This document shows, piece by piece, positions 42,666-53,350 of a DNA stretch of 64,000 bases (positions are counted from its first letter, which is position 1; each line of letters begins with the position of its first letter). A program made the translations under genes and the position numbers. Origin of the DNA: Albidovulum sediminicola (GTDB lineage: Bacteria > Pseudomonadota > Alphaproteobacteria > Rhodobacterales > Rhodobacteraceae); contig NZ_JAOWLA010000010.1 of assembly GCF_025751575.1 (NCBI RefSeq), forward strand, positions 116,514 through 180,513, given 5' to 3'. The notes under the pieces are model-generated. The model saw only the letters and a list, made by a program, of their open reading frames with translations, ran no database searches and was not told where the DNA came from.

Positions 42666-42884
42666 TCAGGAATGGTGTCCCGCCGCAGGGCCGCTTGAAT
42701 CGCCATCTATGCGCTGCGCAAGCCCGTGCAGCATCTCCGCGATGCGATGGCGCAGGGTCTCACCGGGATCGGCGGCGGCCGCCGCCTCGCAGTGGGCCAT
42801 CATGTCGGAATAGCTGTGAACCCCCTCGCAGAGCAGCAGCAGGTCCAGTTCCGTCATTTTCGGGGTCTCGCGGTGCGGTGCCAT
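42666..42884 (-). CDS. Small hypothetical protein
   Basis: The 72-residue protein starts MAPHRETPKMTELDLLLLCE behind GGAGG. It has a helical core with MMAHCEAAAAADPGETLRHR and a C-terminal GHHS. A longer frame from 42965 would overlap the LysR promoter region. Family not recognised; the helical, His/Cys-containing sequence could be a small cytoplasmic regulator, but that is a guess. Confidence 0.6.
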   Translation of the reverse strand: MAPHRETPKMTELDLLLLCEGVHSYSDMMAHCEAAAAADPGETLRHRIAEMLHGLAQRIDGDSSGPAAGHHS

Positions 42885-43003
42885 CGTTTCCTCCCATGGC
42901 TTGAGCGTTCCGTTGAATGCAGGATAACGCCCCAGCCGCGTTGACAACAAACGACGGTTTCTCACATCATCGGTTAGGAAAGATAACGTGTCAGGGGGGC
43001 GCG

Positions 43004-43903
43004 ATGAACCGCCGCCTGCCCAACCTCAACCAGCTTCGCGCCTTCGAGGCTGCGGCCCGGCACCTGAGCTTCAAGAGCGCGGCCGAGGAACTGCACGTCA
43101 CCCACGCCGCGATCAGCCACCAGATCAAGGCGCTGGAGGAAGACCTCGGGCGACCGCTGTTTCATCGGCTCACGCGCAAGGTGGAACTTGCCCCGGATGC
43201 GGCGGCGTTCGCGCAAAGCCTGGGGATCAGCTTCGACCGGATCGCGGAGGCGGCCGCCCTGGTCCGGGATGCGCGGGCGGAGGGGGTGATCCGCATCTCC
43301 GCGGTGCCCGCCTTCGGGTATCGCTTCGTGCTGCCCCGGCTGGGACAGTTCCGCGAGGCATTTCCCAAGATCGAGGTGGAGATCGAACTGCATGCCGGTC
43401 TTGCGGACCTGGGCGGCGAGGGGTTCGACGCGGCGCTGCGCTACGGCGCCGGAACGTGGCCGGGGCTCGACGGGATGCTGATCTTTCGCGACCTGCTGGC
43501 GCCGATGGCCAGCCCCGCCCTGCTGGCCGGCCGCCCGCTTCCGCTTGGCGATGACGAAATCGCAGCACTCCCCTATGCCGTTTCCCCGGGGGCGAACCGG
43601 GACTGGCGCAGGTGGTTCCGCGCGCGGGGGCGGGAAAACCCCGCGCGCCCCCAACCGATCGCGCTGGAAAACCGCGCGGTGGTCCTGGACTACCTGCTGT
43701 CGGGGGCCGGGGCCGCGCTCGCCGATCTGCGCTTCGTGGCCATCGAACTGGCCGCCGGCCACCTCGTGCAGTTGCATCCCGAAACCGTCAGCGGCACCAA
43801 CGGCACCTTCCTGGTCTGGCCCAAGGCATCGGTCGCGGACCCCAGGATCGCCGCCTTCGGCACCTGGCTGAAACAAGAGGTCGATGCGCTGAACGCGCCC
43901 TGA
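43004..43903 (+). CDS. LysR family transcriptional regulator (GcvA-like)
   Basis: The 299-residue protein has an N-terminal HTH (NLNQLRAFEAAARHLSFKSA, HVTHAAISHQIKALEEDLG) and a LysR substrate domain. RLPNLNQLRAFEAAARH is typical of the GcvA/AmpR branch. The target is not known; no obviously paired operon is divergent apart from the small hypothetical gene. TTGACA at 42941 could be a -35 element of its promoter. It converges on aspS with a one-base gap. Confidence 0.93.
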   Translation: MNRRLPNLNQLRAFEAAARHLSFKSAAEELHVTHAAISHQIKALEEDLGRPLFHRLTRKVELAPDAAAFAQSLGISFDRIAEAAALVRDARAEGVIRISAVPAFGYRFVLPRLGQFREAFPKIEVEIELHAGLADLGGEGFDAALRYGAGTWPGLDGMLIFRDLLAPMASPALLAGRPLPLGDDEIAALPYAVSPGANRDWRRWFRARGRENPARPQPIALENRAVVLDYLLSGAGAALADLRFVAIELAAGHLVQLHPETVSGTNGTFLVWPKASVADPRIAAFGTWLKQEVDALNAP

Positions 43904-45682
43904 TCACTCCTTCGGAAGAACCCGCAGGCGAAGCTCGCGCAACTGCTCGTTGGTGGGTTCGCTCGGCGCGCCCATCAGAAGGTCCTCAGCCCGCTGGTTC
44001 ATCGGGAACATGATGACCTCGCGGATGTTCGCGGTGTCCGCCAGCAGCATCACGATGCGGTCGATCCCGGCCGCGCAGCCGCCATGCGGGGGCGCGCCGT
44101 AGCGGAACGCCTTGACCATGCCGCCAAAGCGCTTCTCGACCTCGTCCTTGCCGTAGCCCGCCAGTTCGAAGGCCTTGAACATGATCTCCGGCTTGTGGTT
44201 GCGGATCGCGCCGGACACCAGTTCGTAGCCGTTGCAGGCCAGGTCGTACTGGTAGCCAAGCACCTTCAGCGGATCGCCCTCAAGCGCCGCCATGCCCCCC
44301 TGCGGCATCGAGAAGGGGTTGTGGCTGAAATCGATCCGGCCGGTTTCGGCGTCTTTCTCGTACATCGGGAAGTCGACGATCCAGGCAAACTTGAAGCAGT
44401 TTTCCTCCGTCAGCCCCAGTTCGCGGCCGATCTCGGTGCGCGCGCGGCCCGCGACGCCCTCGAAGGCCTCGGGCTTGCCGCCGAGGAAGAAGGCCGCGTC
44501 GCCCTCGCCCAGGCAAAGCTGCACGCGGATCGCCTCGGTCCGTTCGGGCCCGATGTTCTTGGCGAGCGGCCCTGCGGCTTCCATCGCGCCGTCCTCGCCC
44601 TTGCGCCAGAAGATGTAGCCCATCCCCGGCAGGCCTTCCTTCTGCGCAAAGGCGTTCATGCGGTCGCAGAACTTGCGGCTGCCGCCGGTGGGGGCGGGGA
44701 TCGCGCGGATCTCGGTCCCTTCATTTTCCAAGAGTTTCGCGAAGATCGCGAAGCCCGAGCCGCGGAAATGCTCGCTCACGACCTGCATCTTGATCGGGTT
44801 GCGCAGGTCGGGCTTGTCGGTGCCATACCAAAGCGCGGAATCCGCGTAGGAGATCAGCGGCCATTCCGGATCAACCGGGCGGCCGCAACCGAATTCCTCG
44901 AACACGCCTTGGATGACCGGCTGGACGGCGGCGAAGACATCCTCCTGCGTGACGAAGCTCATTTCCACGTCAAGCTGGTAGAAGTCGGTGGGCGAGCGGT
45001 CGGCGCGCGGGTCTTCGTCGCGGAAGCAGGGCGCGATCTGGAAGTAGCGGTCGAAGCCCGCGACCATGATCATCTGCTTGAACTGCTGCGGCGCCTGCGG
45101 CAGCGCGTAGAACTTGCCCGGATGAAGACGCGAAGGCACCAGGAAGTCGCGCGCGCCTTCGGGAGAGGACGCGGTGATGATCGGCGTCTGGAACTCGTTG
45201 AAGCCGATATCCCACATGCGGTTGCGCAGCGACCGCACCACGTTCGAGCGCAGCATCATGTTGTGATGCAGGCTGTCACGGCGCAGGTCGAGGAAGCGGT
45301 AGGTCAGCCGCGTCTCTTCCGGGTAGTCGAGATCGCCGAAGACCGGCAGCGGCAGTTCCTCGGCCGGGCCCAGAACCTCGACCTCGGTCACATAGACCTC
45401 GATCTCGCCCGTCGGGAGCTTGGGGTTCACGAGGCTTGCGTCGCGCGCCTTCACGCGGCCATCGACACGGATCACGGTTTCCGCGCGCAGCTTCTCGATC
45501 GCGGCGAAGGCCGGGCTGTCGCTATCCGCCAGCACCTGCGTCATGCCGTAGTGGTCGCGCAGGTCGATGAAGAGAACGCCGCCGTGATCGCGCACCCGGT
45601 GGACCCAGCCCGCGAGCCGGACGGTCTGCCCGGCATGGGACTTATTGAGATCGGCGCAGGTGTGGCTGCGATAGGCGTGCAT
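43904..45682 (-). CDS. aspS: Aspartyl-tRNA synthetase
   Basis: The ~592-residue protein is the bacterial-type AspRS with an N-terminal OB anticodon domain ([21 protein letters not shown]), class II motifs ([32 protein letters not shown]) and an inserted GAD domain around residues 280-420, ending [22 protein letters not shown]. It aminoacylates tRNA-Asp, and in some alphaproteobacteria also tRNA-Asn. The ATG at 45682 is preferred because AAGGGG is six bases upstream; the ATG at 45688 is an alternative. Confidence 0.97.
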   Translation of the reverse strand: MHAYRSHTCADLNKSHAGQTVRLAGWVHRVRDHGGVLFIDLRDHYGMTQVLADSDSPAFAAIEKLRAETVIRVDGRVKARDASLVNPKLPTGEIEVYVTEVEVLGPAEELPLPVFGDLDYPEETRLTYRFLDLRRDSLHHNMMLRSNVVRSLRNRMWDIGFNEFQTPIITASSPEGARDFLVPSRLHPGKFYALPQAPQQFKQMIMVAGFDRYFQIAPCFRDEDPRADRSPTDFYQLDVEMSFVTQEDVFAAVQPVIQGVFEEFGCGRPVDPEWPLISYADSALWYGTDKPDLRNPIKMQVVSEHFRGSGFAIFAKLLENEGTEIRAIPAPTGGSRKFCDRMNAFAQKEGLPGMGYIFWRKGEDGAMEAAGPLAKNIGPERTEAIRVQLCLGEGDAAFFLGGKPEAFEGVAGRARTEIGRELGLTEENCFKFAWIVDFPMYEKDAETGRIDFSHNPFSMPQGGMAALEGDPLKVLGYQYDLACNGYELVSGAIRNHKPEIMFKAFELAGYGKDEVEKRFGGMVKAFRYGAPPHGGCAAGIDRIVMLLADTANIREVIMFPMNQRAEDLLMGAPSEPTNEQLRELRLRVLPKE

Positions 45683-45853
45683 GAGCATCCCCTTTCAAGA
45701 GGCGAGTTCCCGTGGTCCGCGCCGATACACAGCGGGACGCGCGCGAAGTCAAGGCCCGGGCGCGGCGTGGGCCTTGGCTTTCTGTCTCATCCGGGCCACA
45801 GTGCGCTCGATCGGGAAGAAGGCCGCGGCCGACGAGGGATTGCGCGAAAAGAC

Positions 45854-47161
45854 ATGTGGTCCGAGTTTTTCCACCGCCTCGGCGACCCGGCGCGCCGCAA
45901 CCCCCAGGCCGTGCTGGCCATTGTCATCGTTTGGGCTTGCATCGCGCTCTATATCCACTGGCTATCCCCAGGCTCCGACCTTTGGGCTTTGTATGTGGCA
46001 GGCCATTTCATCGCCGAGGGGCAGCCGCACCTCGTCTACGCCTCGCCCGACGGGTTCTTCGGCGGCACCGCGCCGGAGTGGGGTGCGGTGGTGGCGGCGC
46101 TTGATCTGCCCAGCGATACCGCGTTCCCCTACATCTACCCGCCGATCTGGGCCTGGATCATGTCATGGGTCACGCCGCATATCTCTCCGCAGGCGTTCGG
46201 CCGTGCATTCCTGATCGTGAACATCGCACTTTGCGCGCTGTCGGTTCTTATCGCGGCGCGTCTTGTGCGGCCCGTCAGATTGTCGCTCCCGCTGTGGTGC
46301 GTCACGGCCGGCGCGCTCCTCCTGTTCTCCGTCTTTTCCTACGCGGCCCTGTTTTTCAACCAGCCGCAGATCGTGGTGACATTCCTGATCCTGCTGGCCT
46401 TCGAGCGCCTTCTGGCGGGCGCCGACAAGAGCGCCGGGGCATTGCTGGCGCTTGGCGCGGCAATGAAGATCATGCCCGGCGTCTTCGTGATCATCATGCT
46501 TGCCGAGCGGCGCTGGCGCGCTGCCGGGTCCTTCGCCTTGACCGGGATCGCGCTGCTCGCCGCCAGCATCCTGCTTGCCGGGCCGGACCTGCACCGCGAT
46601 TTCCTAGCAGCGCTTTCCAAGGTTTCAGGCAAGCTGGCGGCGGTGCCCGTGAACGGAAGCGCCCAGCTTGTGGCAACCTTCGTGTTGCACCAGTGGGGCG
46701 TCCTCACCTCGGTCGATATCTCTAACAGGGAAATCCTGACGCAGCTCAACACGCCTTCGCTGCCGCTGATCAACTGGGGCGCGCGGTTTTGCCTTGTTGC
46801 GCTCACCGCGTCGTTCTTCGTGCGGGTGCGCCCGCTTCCGCTTCAGAAAAGGATCGCGCTTTCGGTTCTGGTCTTGTCGATCCTCCTGCCTCTGTTCAGC
46901 CCGATTGGCTGGCTGCACTACTATCTGCTTCCCGTCATGATGCTGCCCGTCCTTCTGGACAGGTGGTACAGTCTCCGCTCGGCCGCGATTTTCGCGGCGC
47001 TTCTAACCCTGCTGTCATTCGAACTGTTCTTCAGCACGATCGTCGACTTCGGCTTGCTTTGGCCGATCGCGAATTCTGTGCTCGTGATCTTCTGGGGCGC
47101 CGTCCTGGCCACGCTATGGTGGATCGCCGGTGAAGAGGCCCCGTCGCGGGGATCGGCGTGA
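45854..47161 (+). CDS. GT87/DUF2029-like membrane protein, tandem copy A
   Basis: The 435-residue protein has about ten membrane helices and the DUF2029/GT87 landmarks: [55 protein letters not shown] and MKIMPGVFVIIMLAERRW. Its stop overlaps the start of copy B, with which it shares the same motif order, so a tandem duplication is likely. Substrate unknown; it probably transfers a polyprenyl-linked sugar at the membrane. A long open frame extending upstream across aspS on this strand is a shadow. Confidence 0.85.
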   Translation: MWSEFFHRLGDPARRNPQAVLAIVIVWACIALYIHWLSPGSDLWALYVAGHFIAEGQPHLVYASPDGFFGGTAPEWGAVVAALDLPSDTAFPYIYPPIWAWIMSWVTPHISPQAFGRAFLIVNIALCALSVLIAARLVRPVRLSLPLWCVTAGALLLFSVFSYAALFFNQPQIVVTFLILLAFERLLAGADKSAGALLALGAAMKIMPGVFVIIMLAERRWRAAGSFALTGIALLAASILLAGPDLHRDFLAALSKVSGKLAAVPVNGSAQLVATFVLHQWGVLTSVDISNREILTQLNTPSLPLINWGARFCLVALTASFFVRVRPLPLQKRIALSVLVLSILLPLFSPIGWLHYYLLPVMMLPVLLDRWYSLRSAAIFAALLTLLSFELFFSTIVDFGLLWPIANSVLVIFWGAVLATLWWIAGEEAPSRGSA

Positions 47162-48450
47162 CCGGCTTTTCCGCGCAGAACGGCACGCGTGACGTGGGGT
47201 TCTGCGTCCTCCTGCTGACGCTTTGGGTGCTTGCGGCGTTGTCCGGTCACTGGCAGAGCCCATCTTCCGATCTCGCGCCACTTTACCTCGCGGGGCATTT
47301 CCTCGCCGAAGGGCGCCCGGAGCTGGTCTACTCGGCGCCGCCGCACTTGGTTGGCGGCACCCCGGCGGAATGGCTGGAGACCGTCGCGGCCATGGGCCAG
47401 CCCTGGAAGGATGCCTTTCCCTATATCTATCCGCCGATCTGGGCGAAGCTTCTGTCCTATGTGACGCCCCATGTCGGGCCTTTTGCCTTCACCCGCGCCG
47501 CGATGGTCCTGCAGGTAAGCCTGCTGGCGGGTGCGGTGGTTCTGGCTGCGCGGCTCGCGCGGCCTGCGGGGGTGCGGCCGCTGATCTGGGTCGCGGTCTC
47601 GCTCGCGCTGATCCAGACCTCGGTCTTTTCCCAAACCGCGCTTTATTTCAACCAACCGCAGATCACGGTGATGTTCCTGACGCTGCTAGCCTTCGAAAGG
47701 CTTCAGGCGGGGCAGGATCGGACGGCGGGCGTACTTCTGGGGCTGGCCGCCGCCATCAAGATCCTGCCGGGGGTCTTCGTTCTCCTATTTTTCTACGAGC
47801 GGCGCTGGCACGCTGTCGCGGCCTTCGCCGCGACCGTGGGCGCGCTGGTGGCGCTCAGCTTCCTTCTGGCCGGTCCGGAGCTGCACGCCGAGTTCCTTGA
47901 GGCCGTCGACAGGGTGGAAACATCGCTGCCCGTGGTGCCTTCGAATGCCTCCGTGCAGGTGTCGGTCCTGCTTTTGCTGCACAAGCTCGGGGTCATCACG
48001 CTCCCGATCACGGGGGTGGGGGCCTATCTGTCGCCGCAGGTTTTCCCGGCCGTGCCGGTCGTGGCTCTGGCCGCGCGGATCGCCTTCCTGGCGGCGGCCC
48101 TGATGTTCGCCTACCGCCTATGGCCGCTGCCGCCACGGACGCGCCGGGCCTACGGGCTGCTCGCGCTGTCGGTCCTCATCGCGCTTTTCAGCCCGGTGGG
48201 CTGGCTGCATTACTACACGATCAGCCTGCTTCTCCTGCCGCAGCTTGCGTTCAGGGCGTCGCCGCGGGTGGCGATTCTGGCCCTCGTGGTGTTCGGCGCG
48301 CTCACCTCCTCGACGCTCTACATCAATTCGGTCGTGGTTTTCGGCTGGGACTGGACCGTCATGAACATCACGGTTTCCGTGGTCTGGCTTCTGGTTCTGG
48401 CGCTGATCTGGGTCTTGGCCGGGCAAAGAGCGCCCGAACGCGCGGACTGA
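47158..48450 (+). CDS. GT87/DUF2029-like membrane protein, tandem copy B
   Basis: The 430-residue protein starts at GTG in a GTGA overlap with copy A. Paralogous motifs are [59 protein letters not shown] and [18 protein letters not shown]. About ten helices. Copy A and copy B could act as a pair on the same glycolipid. No other glycan gene is nearby; carB follows in the same direction. Confidence 0.85.
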   Translation: MTGFSAQNGTRDVGFCVLLLTLWVLAALSGHWQSPSSDLAPLYLAGHFLAEGRPELVYSAPPHLVGGTPAEWLETVAAMGQPWKDAFPYIYPPIWAKLLSYVTPHVGPFAFTRAAMVLQVSLLAGAVVLAARLARPAGVRPLIWVAVSLALIQTSVFSQTALYFNQPQITVMFLTLLAFERLQAGQDRTAGVLLGLAAAIKILPGVFVLLFFYERRWHAVAAFAATVGALVALSFLLAGPELHAEFLEAVDRVETSLPVVPSNASVQVSVLLLLHKLGVITLPITGVGAYLSPQVFPAVPVVALAARIAFLAAALMFAYRLWPLPPRTRRAYGLLALSVLIALFSPVGWLHYYTISLLLLPQLAFRASPRVAILALVVFGALTSSTLYINSVVVFGWDWTVMNITVSVVWLLVLALIWVLAGQRAPERAD

Positions 48451-48526
48451 ATCCGCCATCCGCTCTTGCGCCCCGGCGCGTCTTGACTATAACCCCCGAC
48501 AATTTGCGCATGAGGGGTCCGGGACG

Positions 48527-51500
48527 ATGCCGAAAAGAACCGATATCAAATCAATCATGATCATCGGCGCAGGCCCCATTGTCATCGGACAGGCTTGCGA
48601 GTTCGACTACTCTGGCGCCCAGGCCTGCAAGGCGCTGCGCGAAGAGGGGTACCGGGTCGTCCTGGTGAACTCCAACCCCGCGACAATCATGACCGATCCG
48701 GGCCTTGCGGACGCGACTTACATCGAGCCGATCACCCCCGAGGTCGTCGCCAAGATCATCGAGAAGGAGCGCCCTGACGCGCTTCTGCCGACGATGGGTG
48801 GCCAGACGGGCCTCAACACCTCGCTCGCGCTCGCCGACATGGGCGTGCTTGAGAAATTCAATGTCGAGCTGATCGGCGCGAATCGTGAGGCCATCGAGAT
48901 GGCCGAAGACCGGAAGCTTTTCCGCGAGGCGATGGACCGGATCGGGCTGGAAAACCCCAAGGCGACAATCGTCGCCGCGCCGAAACTGCCCAATGGCAAG
49001 TATGACATCAACGCGGGCGTGGCGCAGGCCATCGGGGACCTGGAGCATATCGGCCTGCCCGCAATCATCCGCCCGGCCTTCACGCTTGGCGGCACCGGCG
49101 GTGGCGTCGCCTACAACCGGGACGACTATGAGGCGATCGTGCGCTCGGGCCTCGATGCCTCGCCCGTGGCGCAGGTTCTGATCGACGAAAGCCTGCTCGG
49201 CTGGAAGGAATACGAGATGGAGGTGGTTCGCGACCGCGCGGACAACGCCATCATCGTCTGCTCCATCGAGAACGTGGACCCGATGGGCGTGCACACCGGG
49301 GATTCGATCACCGTCGCTCCGGCGCTGACGCTGACCGACAAGGAATACCAGATCATGCGCAACGGCTCGATCGCCGTGCTGCGCGAGATCGGGGTGGAAA
49401 CCGGCGGCTCCAACGTCCAGTGGGCGATCAACCCCAAGGACGGCCGCATGGTCGTGATCGAGATGAACCCGCGGGTGTCGCGCTCTTCGGCGCTGGCGTC
49501 AAAGGCCACGGGCTTCCCCATTGCCAAGATCGCGGCGAAGCTGGCCGTGGGCTACACGCTCGACGAACTCGACAACGACATCACCAAGGTCACGCCGGCA
49601 AGCTTCGAGCCGACCATCGACTACGTCGTGACCAAGATCCCGCGCTTCGCCTTCGAGAAGTTCCCCGGATCGAAGCCCGAGCTCACCACCGCGATGAAGT
49701 CGGTGGGCGAGGCCATGGCCATCGGTCGGACGATCCATGAATCGCTGCAAAAGGCGCTCGCCTCGCTCGAAACCGGGCTGACCGGTTTTGACGAAATCGC
49801 GATCCCCGGTGCGCCGGAACGCACCGCCATCGTCAAGGCGATCTCGGGCCAGACCCCGGACCGTCTGCGTCTGATCGCGCAGGCGATGCGTCACGGGCTC
49901 ACCGACGAGGAGATCCAGGACGTCACCGCCTTCGACCCCTGGTTCCTGGCCCGCATCCGCGAGATCGTGGATACCGAGGCGCAGATCCGTAAGGGCGGCC
50001 TTCCGCTGGCCGCCGAAGGGCTGCGCAAGCTGAAGATGATGGGCTTCACCGACGCGCGCCTGGCCAAGCTGACCGGCCGCGACGAGGCGCAGGTTCGGCG
50101 CGCGCGGCGCAACCTGGGCGTGGCCGCGGTCTTCAAGCGCATCGACACCTGCGCGGCGGAATTCGAGGCGCAGACGCCCTACATGTACTCGACCTACGAG
50201 GTCCCCGCGATGGGCGACGTCGAATGCGAGGCGCGGCCCAGCGAGGCAAAGAAGGTCGTGATCCTGGGCGGCGGCCCGAACCGGATCGGCCAGGGGATCG
50301 AGTTCGACTACTGCTGCTGCCACGCCTGTTTCGCGCTGACCGAGGCGGGCTACGAAACCATCATGATCAATTGCAACCCCGAGACCGTGTCGACCGACTA
50401 TGACACCTCGGACCGGCTCTATTTCGAACCGCTGACGCTCGAACACGTGCTGGAGATCCTGCGGGTGGAACAGGAGGCCGGCGCGCTGCACGGCGTGATC
50501 GTCCAGTTCGGTGGCCAGACGCCGCTGAAGCTTGCCAACGCCCTGCACGATGAAGGCATCCCGATCCTCGGCACCACGCCCGACGCCATCGACCTGGCGG
50601 AGGATCGCGAGCGGTTCCAGAAGCTGCTGCACGACCTGAGCCTGAAGCAACCCGTCAACGGCATCGCCTCCTCTGACGAGCAGGCCATCGCCATTGCCGA
50701 ACGCGTCGGCTTCCCGCTGGTGATCCGCCCCTCCTATGTGCTGGGTGGCCGCGCGATGGAAATCGTGCGCGACATGGACCAGCTCAAGCGCTACATCACC
50801 ACCGCCGTCGATGTCTCGGGCAAGAACCCGGTTCTTCTCGACAGCTACCTGTCGGGCGCGATCGAGGTTGACGTGGACGCGCTGTCGGACGGCACCAATG
50901 TCCATGTCGCGGGCATCATGGAGCATATCGAGGAAGCGGGCGTGCATTCGGGCGACTCCGCCTGCTGCCTGCCGCCGCATTCGTTGTCGGATGAAACCGT
51001 GGAGGAGTTGAAACGCCAGACCGTCTCGATGGCGCTGGCGCTTGGCGTCGTCGGCCTGATGAACGTCCAGTTCGCGATCAAGAACGGAGAGATCTTCGTG
51101 CTGGAGGTGAACCCCCGCGCCTCGCGCACCGTGCCCTTCGTGGCCAAGGCGACCGACAGCGCCATCGCCTCGATCGCTGCGCGGCTTATGGCGGGGGAGT
51201 CTTTGTCGAACTTCCCCGAACGCGAACCCTATCCGCAGGGCGTCGGCCCCGACACCCCCCTGCCCTATGCCGACCCGATGACGCTGGCAAACCCCAGGAC
51301 CCCCTGGTACTCGGTCAAGGAGGCGGTGATGCCCTTTGCACGCTTCCCGGGTGTCGATACGATCCTCGGGCCAGAGATGCGCTCGACCGGCGAGGTCATG
51401 GGCTGGGACCGCAGCTTCCCGCTGGCCTTCCTCAAGGCACAGATGGGCGCAGGCACGCATCTGCCCGAAGAGGGCCGGGTGTTCCTGTCGATCAAGGACA

Positions 51501-51856
51501 TGGACAAGACCGCCGAAATGGCCGAGGCCGCGCGCGGGCTGATCTCGCTTGGGTTTGAGATCGTCGCGACCCGCGGCACCGCAGCCTTCCTCGCCGAAAA
51601 CGGCGTGACGGCGGAAGTCGTGAACAAGGTCTACGAGGGCCGCCCGAATATCGTTGACCGGCTGAAGAACGGTGAGATCACGCTGGTCCTGAACACGACC
51701 GAGGGCGCACAGGCCATCGCCGACAGCCGCGCGATCCGCGCGGTCGCGCTTTACGACAAGATCCCGTATTTCACGACCGCCGCAGCCGCGATCTCGGCCG
51801 TTCAGGCCATGCAGGCGCGCGGCGAAGGCTACGGCGTCCGGACCCTGCAGGGCTAG
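48527..51856 (+). CDS. carB: Carbamoyl-phosphate synthase large subunit
   Basis: The 1109-residue protein has the full duplicated ATP-grasp architecture. Half one has [18 protein letters not shown] and MGGQTGLN; half two has [20 protein letters not shown] and [13 protein letters not shown]. The C-terminal MGS-like regulatory domain ends with VRTLQG. It makes carbamoyl phosphate for arginine and pyrimidine synthesis. A candidate promoter (TTGCGC, 16 bases, TATAAC) lies near 48468-48495. No carA is adjacent in this window. Confidence 0.98.
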   Translation: MPKRTDIKSIMIIGAGPIVIGQACEFDYSGAQACKALREEGYRVVLVNSNPATIMTDPGLADATYIEPITPEVVAKIIEKERPDALLPTMGGQTGLNTSLALADMGVLEKFNVELIGANREAIEMAEDRKLFREAMDRIGLENPKATIVAAPKLPNGKYDINAGVAQAIGDLEHIGLPAIIRPAFTLGGTGGGVAYNRDDYEAIVRSGLDASPVAQVLIDESLLGWKEYEMEVVRDRADNAIIVCSIENVDPMGVHTGDSITVAPALTLTDKEYQIMRNGSIAVLREIGVETGGSNVQWAINPKDGRMVVIEMNPRVSRSSALASKATGFPIAKIAAKLAVGYTLDELDNDITKVTPASFEPTIDYVVTKIPRFAFEKFPGSKPELTTAMKSVGEAMAIGRTIHESLQKALASLETGLTGFDEIAIPGAPERTAIVKAISGQTPDRLRLIAQAMRHGLTDEEIQDVTAFDPWFLARIREIVDTEAQIRKGGLPLAAEGLRKLKMMGFTDARLAKLTGRDEAQVRRARRNLGVAAVFKRIDTCAAEFEAQTPYMYSTYEVPAMGDVECEARPSEAKKVVILGGGPNRIGQGIEFDYCCCHACFALTEAGYETIMINCNPETVSTDYDTSDRLYFEPLTLEHVLEILRVEQEAGALHGVIVQFGGQTPLKLANALHDEGIPILGTTPDAIDLAEDRERFQKLLHDLSLKQPVNGIASSDEQAIAIAERVGFPLVIRPSYVLGGRAMEIVRDMDQLKRYITTAVDVSGKNPVLLDSYLSGAIEVDVDALSDGTNVHVAGIMEHIEEAGVHSGDSACCLPPHSLSDETVEELKRQTVSMALALGVVGLMNVQFAIKNGEIFVLEVNPRASRTVPFVAKATDSAIASIAARLMAGESLSNFPEREPYPQGVGPDTPLPYADPMTLANPRTPWYSVKEAVMPFARFPGVDTILGPEMRSTGEVMGWDRSFPLAFLKAQMGAGTHLPEEGRVFLSIKDMDKTAEMAEAARGLISLGFEIVATRGTAAFLAENGVTAEVVNKVYEGRPNIVDRLKNGEITLVLNTTEGAQAIADSRAIRAVALYDKIPYFTTAAAAISAVQAMQARGEGYGVRTLQG

Positions 51857-51873
51857 GACTTGCCCACTGGCGA

Positions 51874-51899
51874 CAGGCGCACCCCCTTGGGGGCGCCTG
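51874..51899. terminator. Stem-loop after carB
   Basis: CAGGCGC(A)CCCCC and GGGGGCGCCTG pair with one bulged A around TT, 17 bases after the carB stop. There is no T-run, so it may be a weak terminator or mRNA 3' end protector between convergent genes. Confidence 0.5.
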
Positions 51900-51944
51900 C
51901 CCCGGCGTGGACCGGAAAGCTTGGTGCCCCTTGCGGAAGTCGCC

Positions 51945-52406
51945 TCAGGCGACCTCCGCCTCCAGGTGAAGCTTGATGTCCAGCAGCACCCGCTGCATCG
52001 CGACGGTTTCAGCCAGTAGCCGCTTCGCCTCGTTCATGGAAATGCGGCCGTCCTCGATCGACTGGTTGTACTCGGCCATCAGCATGGCGAAACGCTGCGA
52101 CAGGGCCACCACATCGGCGTTGACCCCGCCGGACCGGACGTTCCGGCGATCCGCGTCGTAGCTGAGTGTCACGCCGCGCAGGTCGGCCAGCGCCACCGTC
52201 ACATGCGGAAAGGAAGACGCGGCCTCGATCGCGGCGACCACGTCGATGGGCATGTAACGATCCGCATGCTCCGTATCGGCCGAATAGTATCGCCCGAGCG
52301 TTGCCTTGGACTTGCCCGAGAGCCCCGCGGCGGCCTCGATCCCGACATCCTTGACCAGGGCCTCGGTGTGCTTTTTCAGGTAGTTACCCATCGCCGACGC
52401 TTCCAT
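51945..52406 (-). CDS. HTH protein resembling phage CII-type regulators
   Basis: The 153-residue protein has an N-terminal helical region with AAAGLSGKSKATLGRYYS, which looks like a helix-turn-helix of the phage regulatory CII group, and a C-terminal helical bundle (YNQSIEDGRISMNEAKRLLAET). It is small and cytoplasmic. Homologues exist as solitary genes in Rhodobacterales genomes, so it need not be phage. AAGAGG precedes the ATG at 52406. It is divergent from a promoter-like element and the tdk gene, so may regulate itself or that transcript. Confidence in the family name is moderate. Confidence 0.65.
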   Translation of the reverse strand: MEASAMGNYLKKHTEALVKDVGIEAAAGLSGKSKATLGRYYSADTEHADRYMPIDVVAAIEAASSFPHVTVALADLRGVTLSYDADRRNVRSGGVNADVVALSQRFAMLMAEYNQSIEDGRISMNEAKRLLAETVAMQRVLLDIKLHLEAEVA

Positions 52407-52485
52407 GCGACCTCTTCCTGTCCATCATCCTCCGCCGGAACGGGGAACTGCGATCCTGCTTTCCCCTTAATCAAACCACGCACAT

Positions 52486-52514
52486 TTGTCATTTGGAAAG
52501 AGTTCCAATGTAGG
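52486..52514 (+). promoter_or_regulatory. Promoter-like element with palindromic operator between -35 and -10
   Basis: TTGTCA (52486) and TGTAGG (52509) are spaced by 17 bases. The spacer is almost entirely the palindrome TTGGAA-AGAG-TTCCAA (52493-52508). The fit of an operator in the spacer suggests repression, perhaps by the adjacent divergent HTH protein. Confidence 0.45.
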
Positions 52515-52654
52515 AACGGGTACGAGTTACCGGCACCCCGGTGTCGGTTTGGGTGGGGCTCGCCCGCGTCGTCTCACCCGAACGGGCGGGTCTGCGGCTG
52601 TAACGAGTGCCCGGCCCCCGGCGCGCGACCCCTCGGCGCCGGGGCCAGTTTTTT
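52515..52654 (+). ncRNA. Candidate structured leader or small RNA upstream of tdk
   Basis: Downstream of the promoter-like element lie hairpin-prone sequences: CGGCACC/GGTGTCG near 52530-52546, GGGTG...CACCC, and CGCCCG/CGGGCG. A very strong intrinsic terminator closes the stretch. No open frame of note fits. It is either a small RNA gene or a transcription-attenuated leader of tdk. No known RNA family was recognised. Confidence 0.35.
52613..52654 (+). terminator. Strong intrinsic terminator just upstream of tdk
   Basis: GGCCCC(C)GGCGC pairs with GCGCCGGGGCC and is followed by AGTTTTTT. It lies 48 bases before the tdk start on the same strand, with no upstream plus-strand gene closer than carB. 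Confidence 0.75.
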
Positions 52655-52702
52655 CCCACGCACCCGCTTGCGGGCATGGCCGGGCCGCAGCTATCTGGAC
52701 GC

Positions 52703-53293
52703 ATGGCCAAGCTTTATTTCCACTACTCCACCATGAACGCCGGGAAGTCGACGCTGCTTCTCCAGGCCGCCCACAACTATCGCGAGCGGGGGATGGAGAC
52801 CTATCTCCTGACCGCGCAGCTCGATGACCGTGCAGGGGCAGGCCGCATCGCCAGCCGCATCGGCATAGGCGAGCCGGCGGACACCTTCGACGCCTCCACC
52901 GACCTTTTCGAGCGGGTCCGCGCCCGGATGGACCGGGGGCCTGTCGCCTGCGTCTTCCTCGATGAGGCGCAGTTTCTGTCCCGCGCCCAGGTCTGGCAAC
53001 TGGCCCGGGCCGTCGATGACCTGGGCGTGCCGGTCATGTGCTACGGGCTGCGCGTCGATTTCCGGGGGGAGCTGTTCCCCGGTTCCGCCGCCCTGCTGGC
53101 GCTTGCCGACGAAATGCGGGAGGTCCGCACCATCTGCCATTGCGGCAAGAAGGCGACGATGGTCGTGCGCCGCGGCCCCGACGGACGCGCGATGCGTGAT
53201 GGCGCGCAGGTGCAGATCGGTGGGAACAAAACCTATGTGTCCCTCTGCCGCCGTCACTGGCGCGAGGAGATCGAAGGTCTCCGGTTGCCTTGA
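52703..53293 (+). CDS. tdk: Thymidine kinase
   Basis: The 196-residue protein is a type II thymidine kinase: MAKLYFHYSTMNAGKSTLLL with the P-loop (residues 9-17), VFLDEAQFL as Walker B-like/DEAQ motif, MCYGLRVDFRGELFPGS lasso segment and zinc ligands CHCGKKA and SLCRRH. It phosphorylates thymidine in the salvage pathway. The ATG at 52703 lacks a strong Shine-Dalgarno; an earlier ATG at 52676 would add nine residues. The terminator-like hairpin before it suggests regulated or low expression. Confidence 0.95.
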   Translation: MAKLYFHYSTMNAGKSTLLLQAAHNYRERGMETYLLTAQLDDRAGAGRIASRIGIGEPADTFDASTDLFERVRARMDRGPVACVFLDEAQFLSRAQVWQLARAVDDLGVPVMCYGLRVDFRGELFPGSAALLALADEMREVRTICHCGKKATMVVRRGPDGRAMRDGAQVQIGGNKTYVSLCRRHWREEIEGLRLP

Positions 53294-53350
53294 CCGCGCG
53301 CAGCGTCTACGCCGTCCAACCAACACCCGAGGGAAGTCACGGATCGAAAG

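Noticed and set aside
44084..45853. Long plus-strand frame antisense to aspS joined to GT87 copy A
   Set aside because: The first ~590 codons are the reverse shadow of aspS; membrane-protein sequence begins only at the ATG at 45854.
49499..51460. 653-codon minus-strand frame inside carB
   Set aside because: Shadow frame; no family motifs and wholly inside a certain gene.
51945..52406. Prophage remnant suggested by the CII-like HTH gene
   Set aside because: No other phage genes, integrase or att repeats nearby; solitary chromosomal homologues are common.
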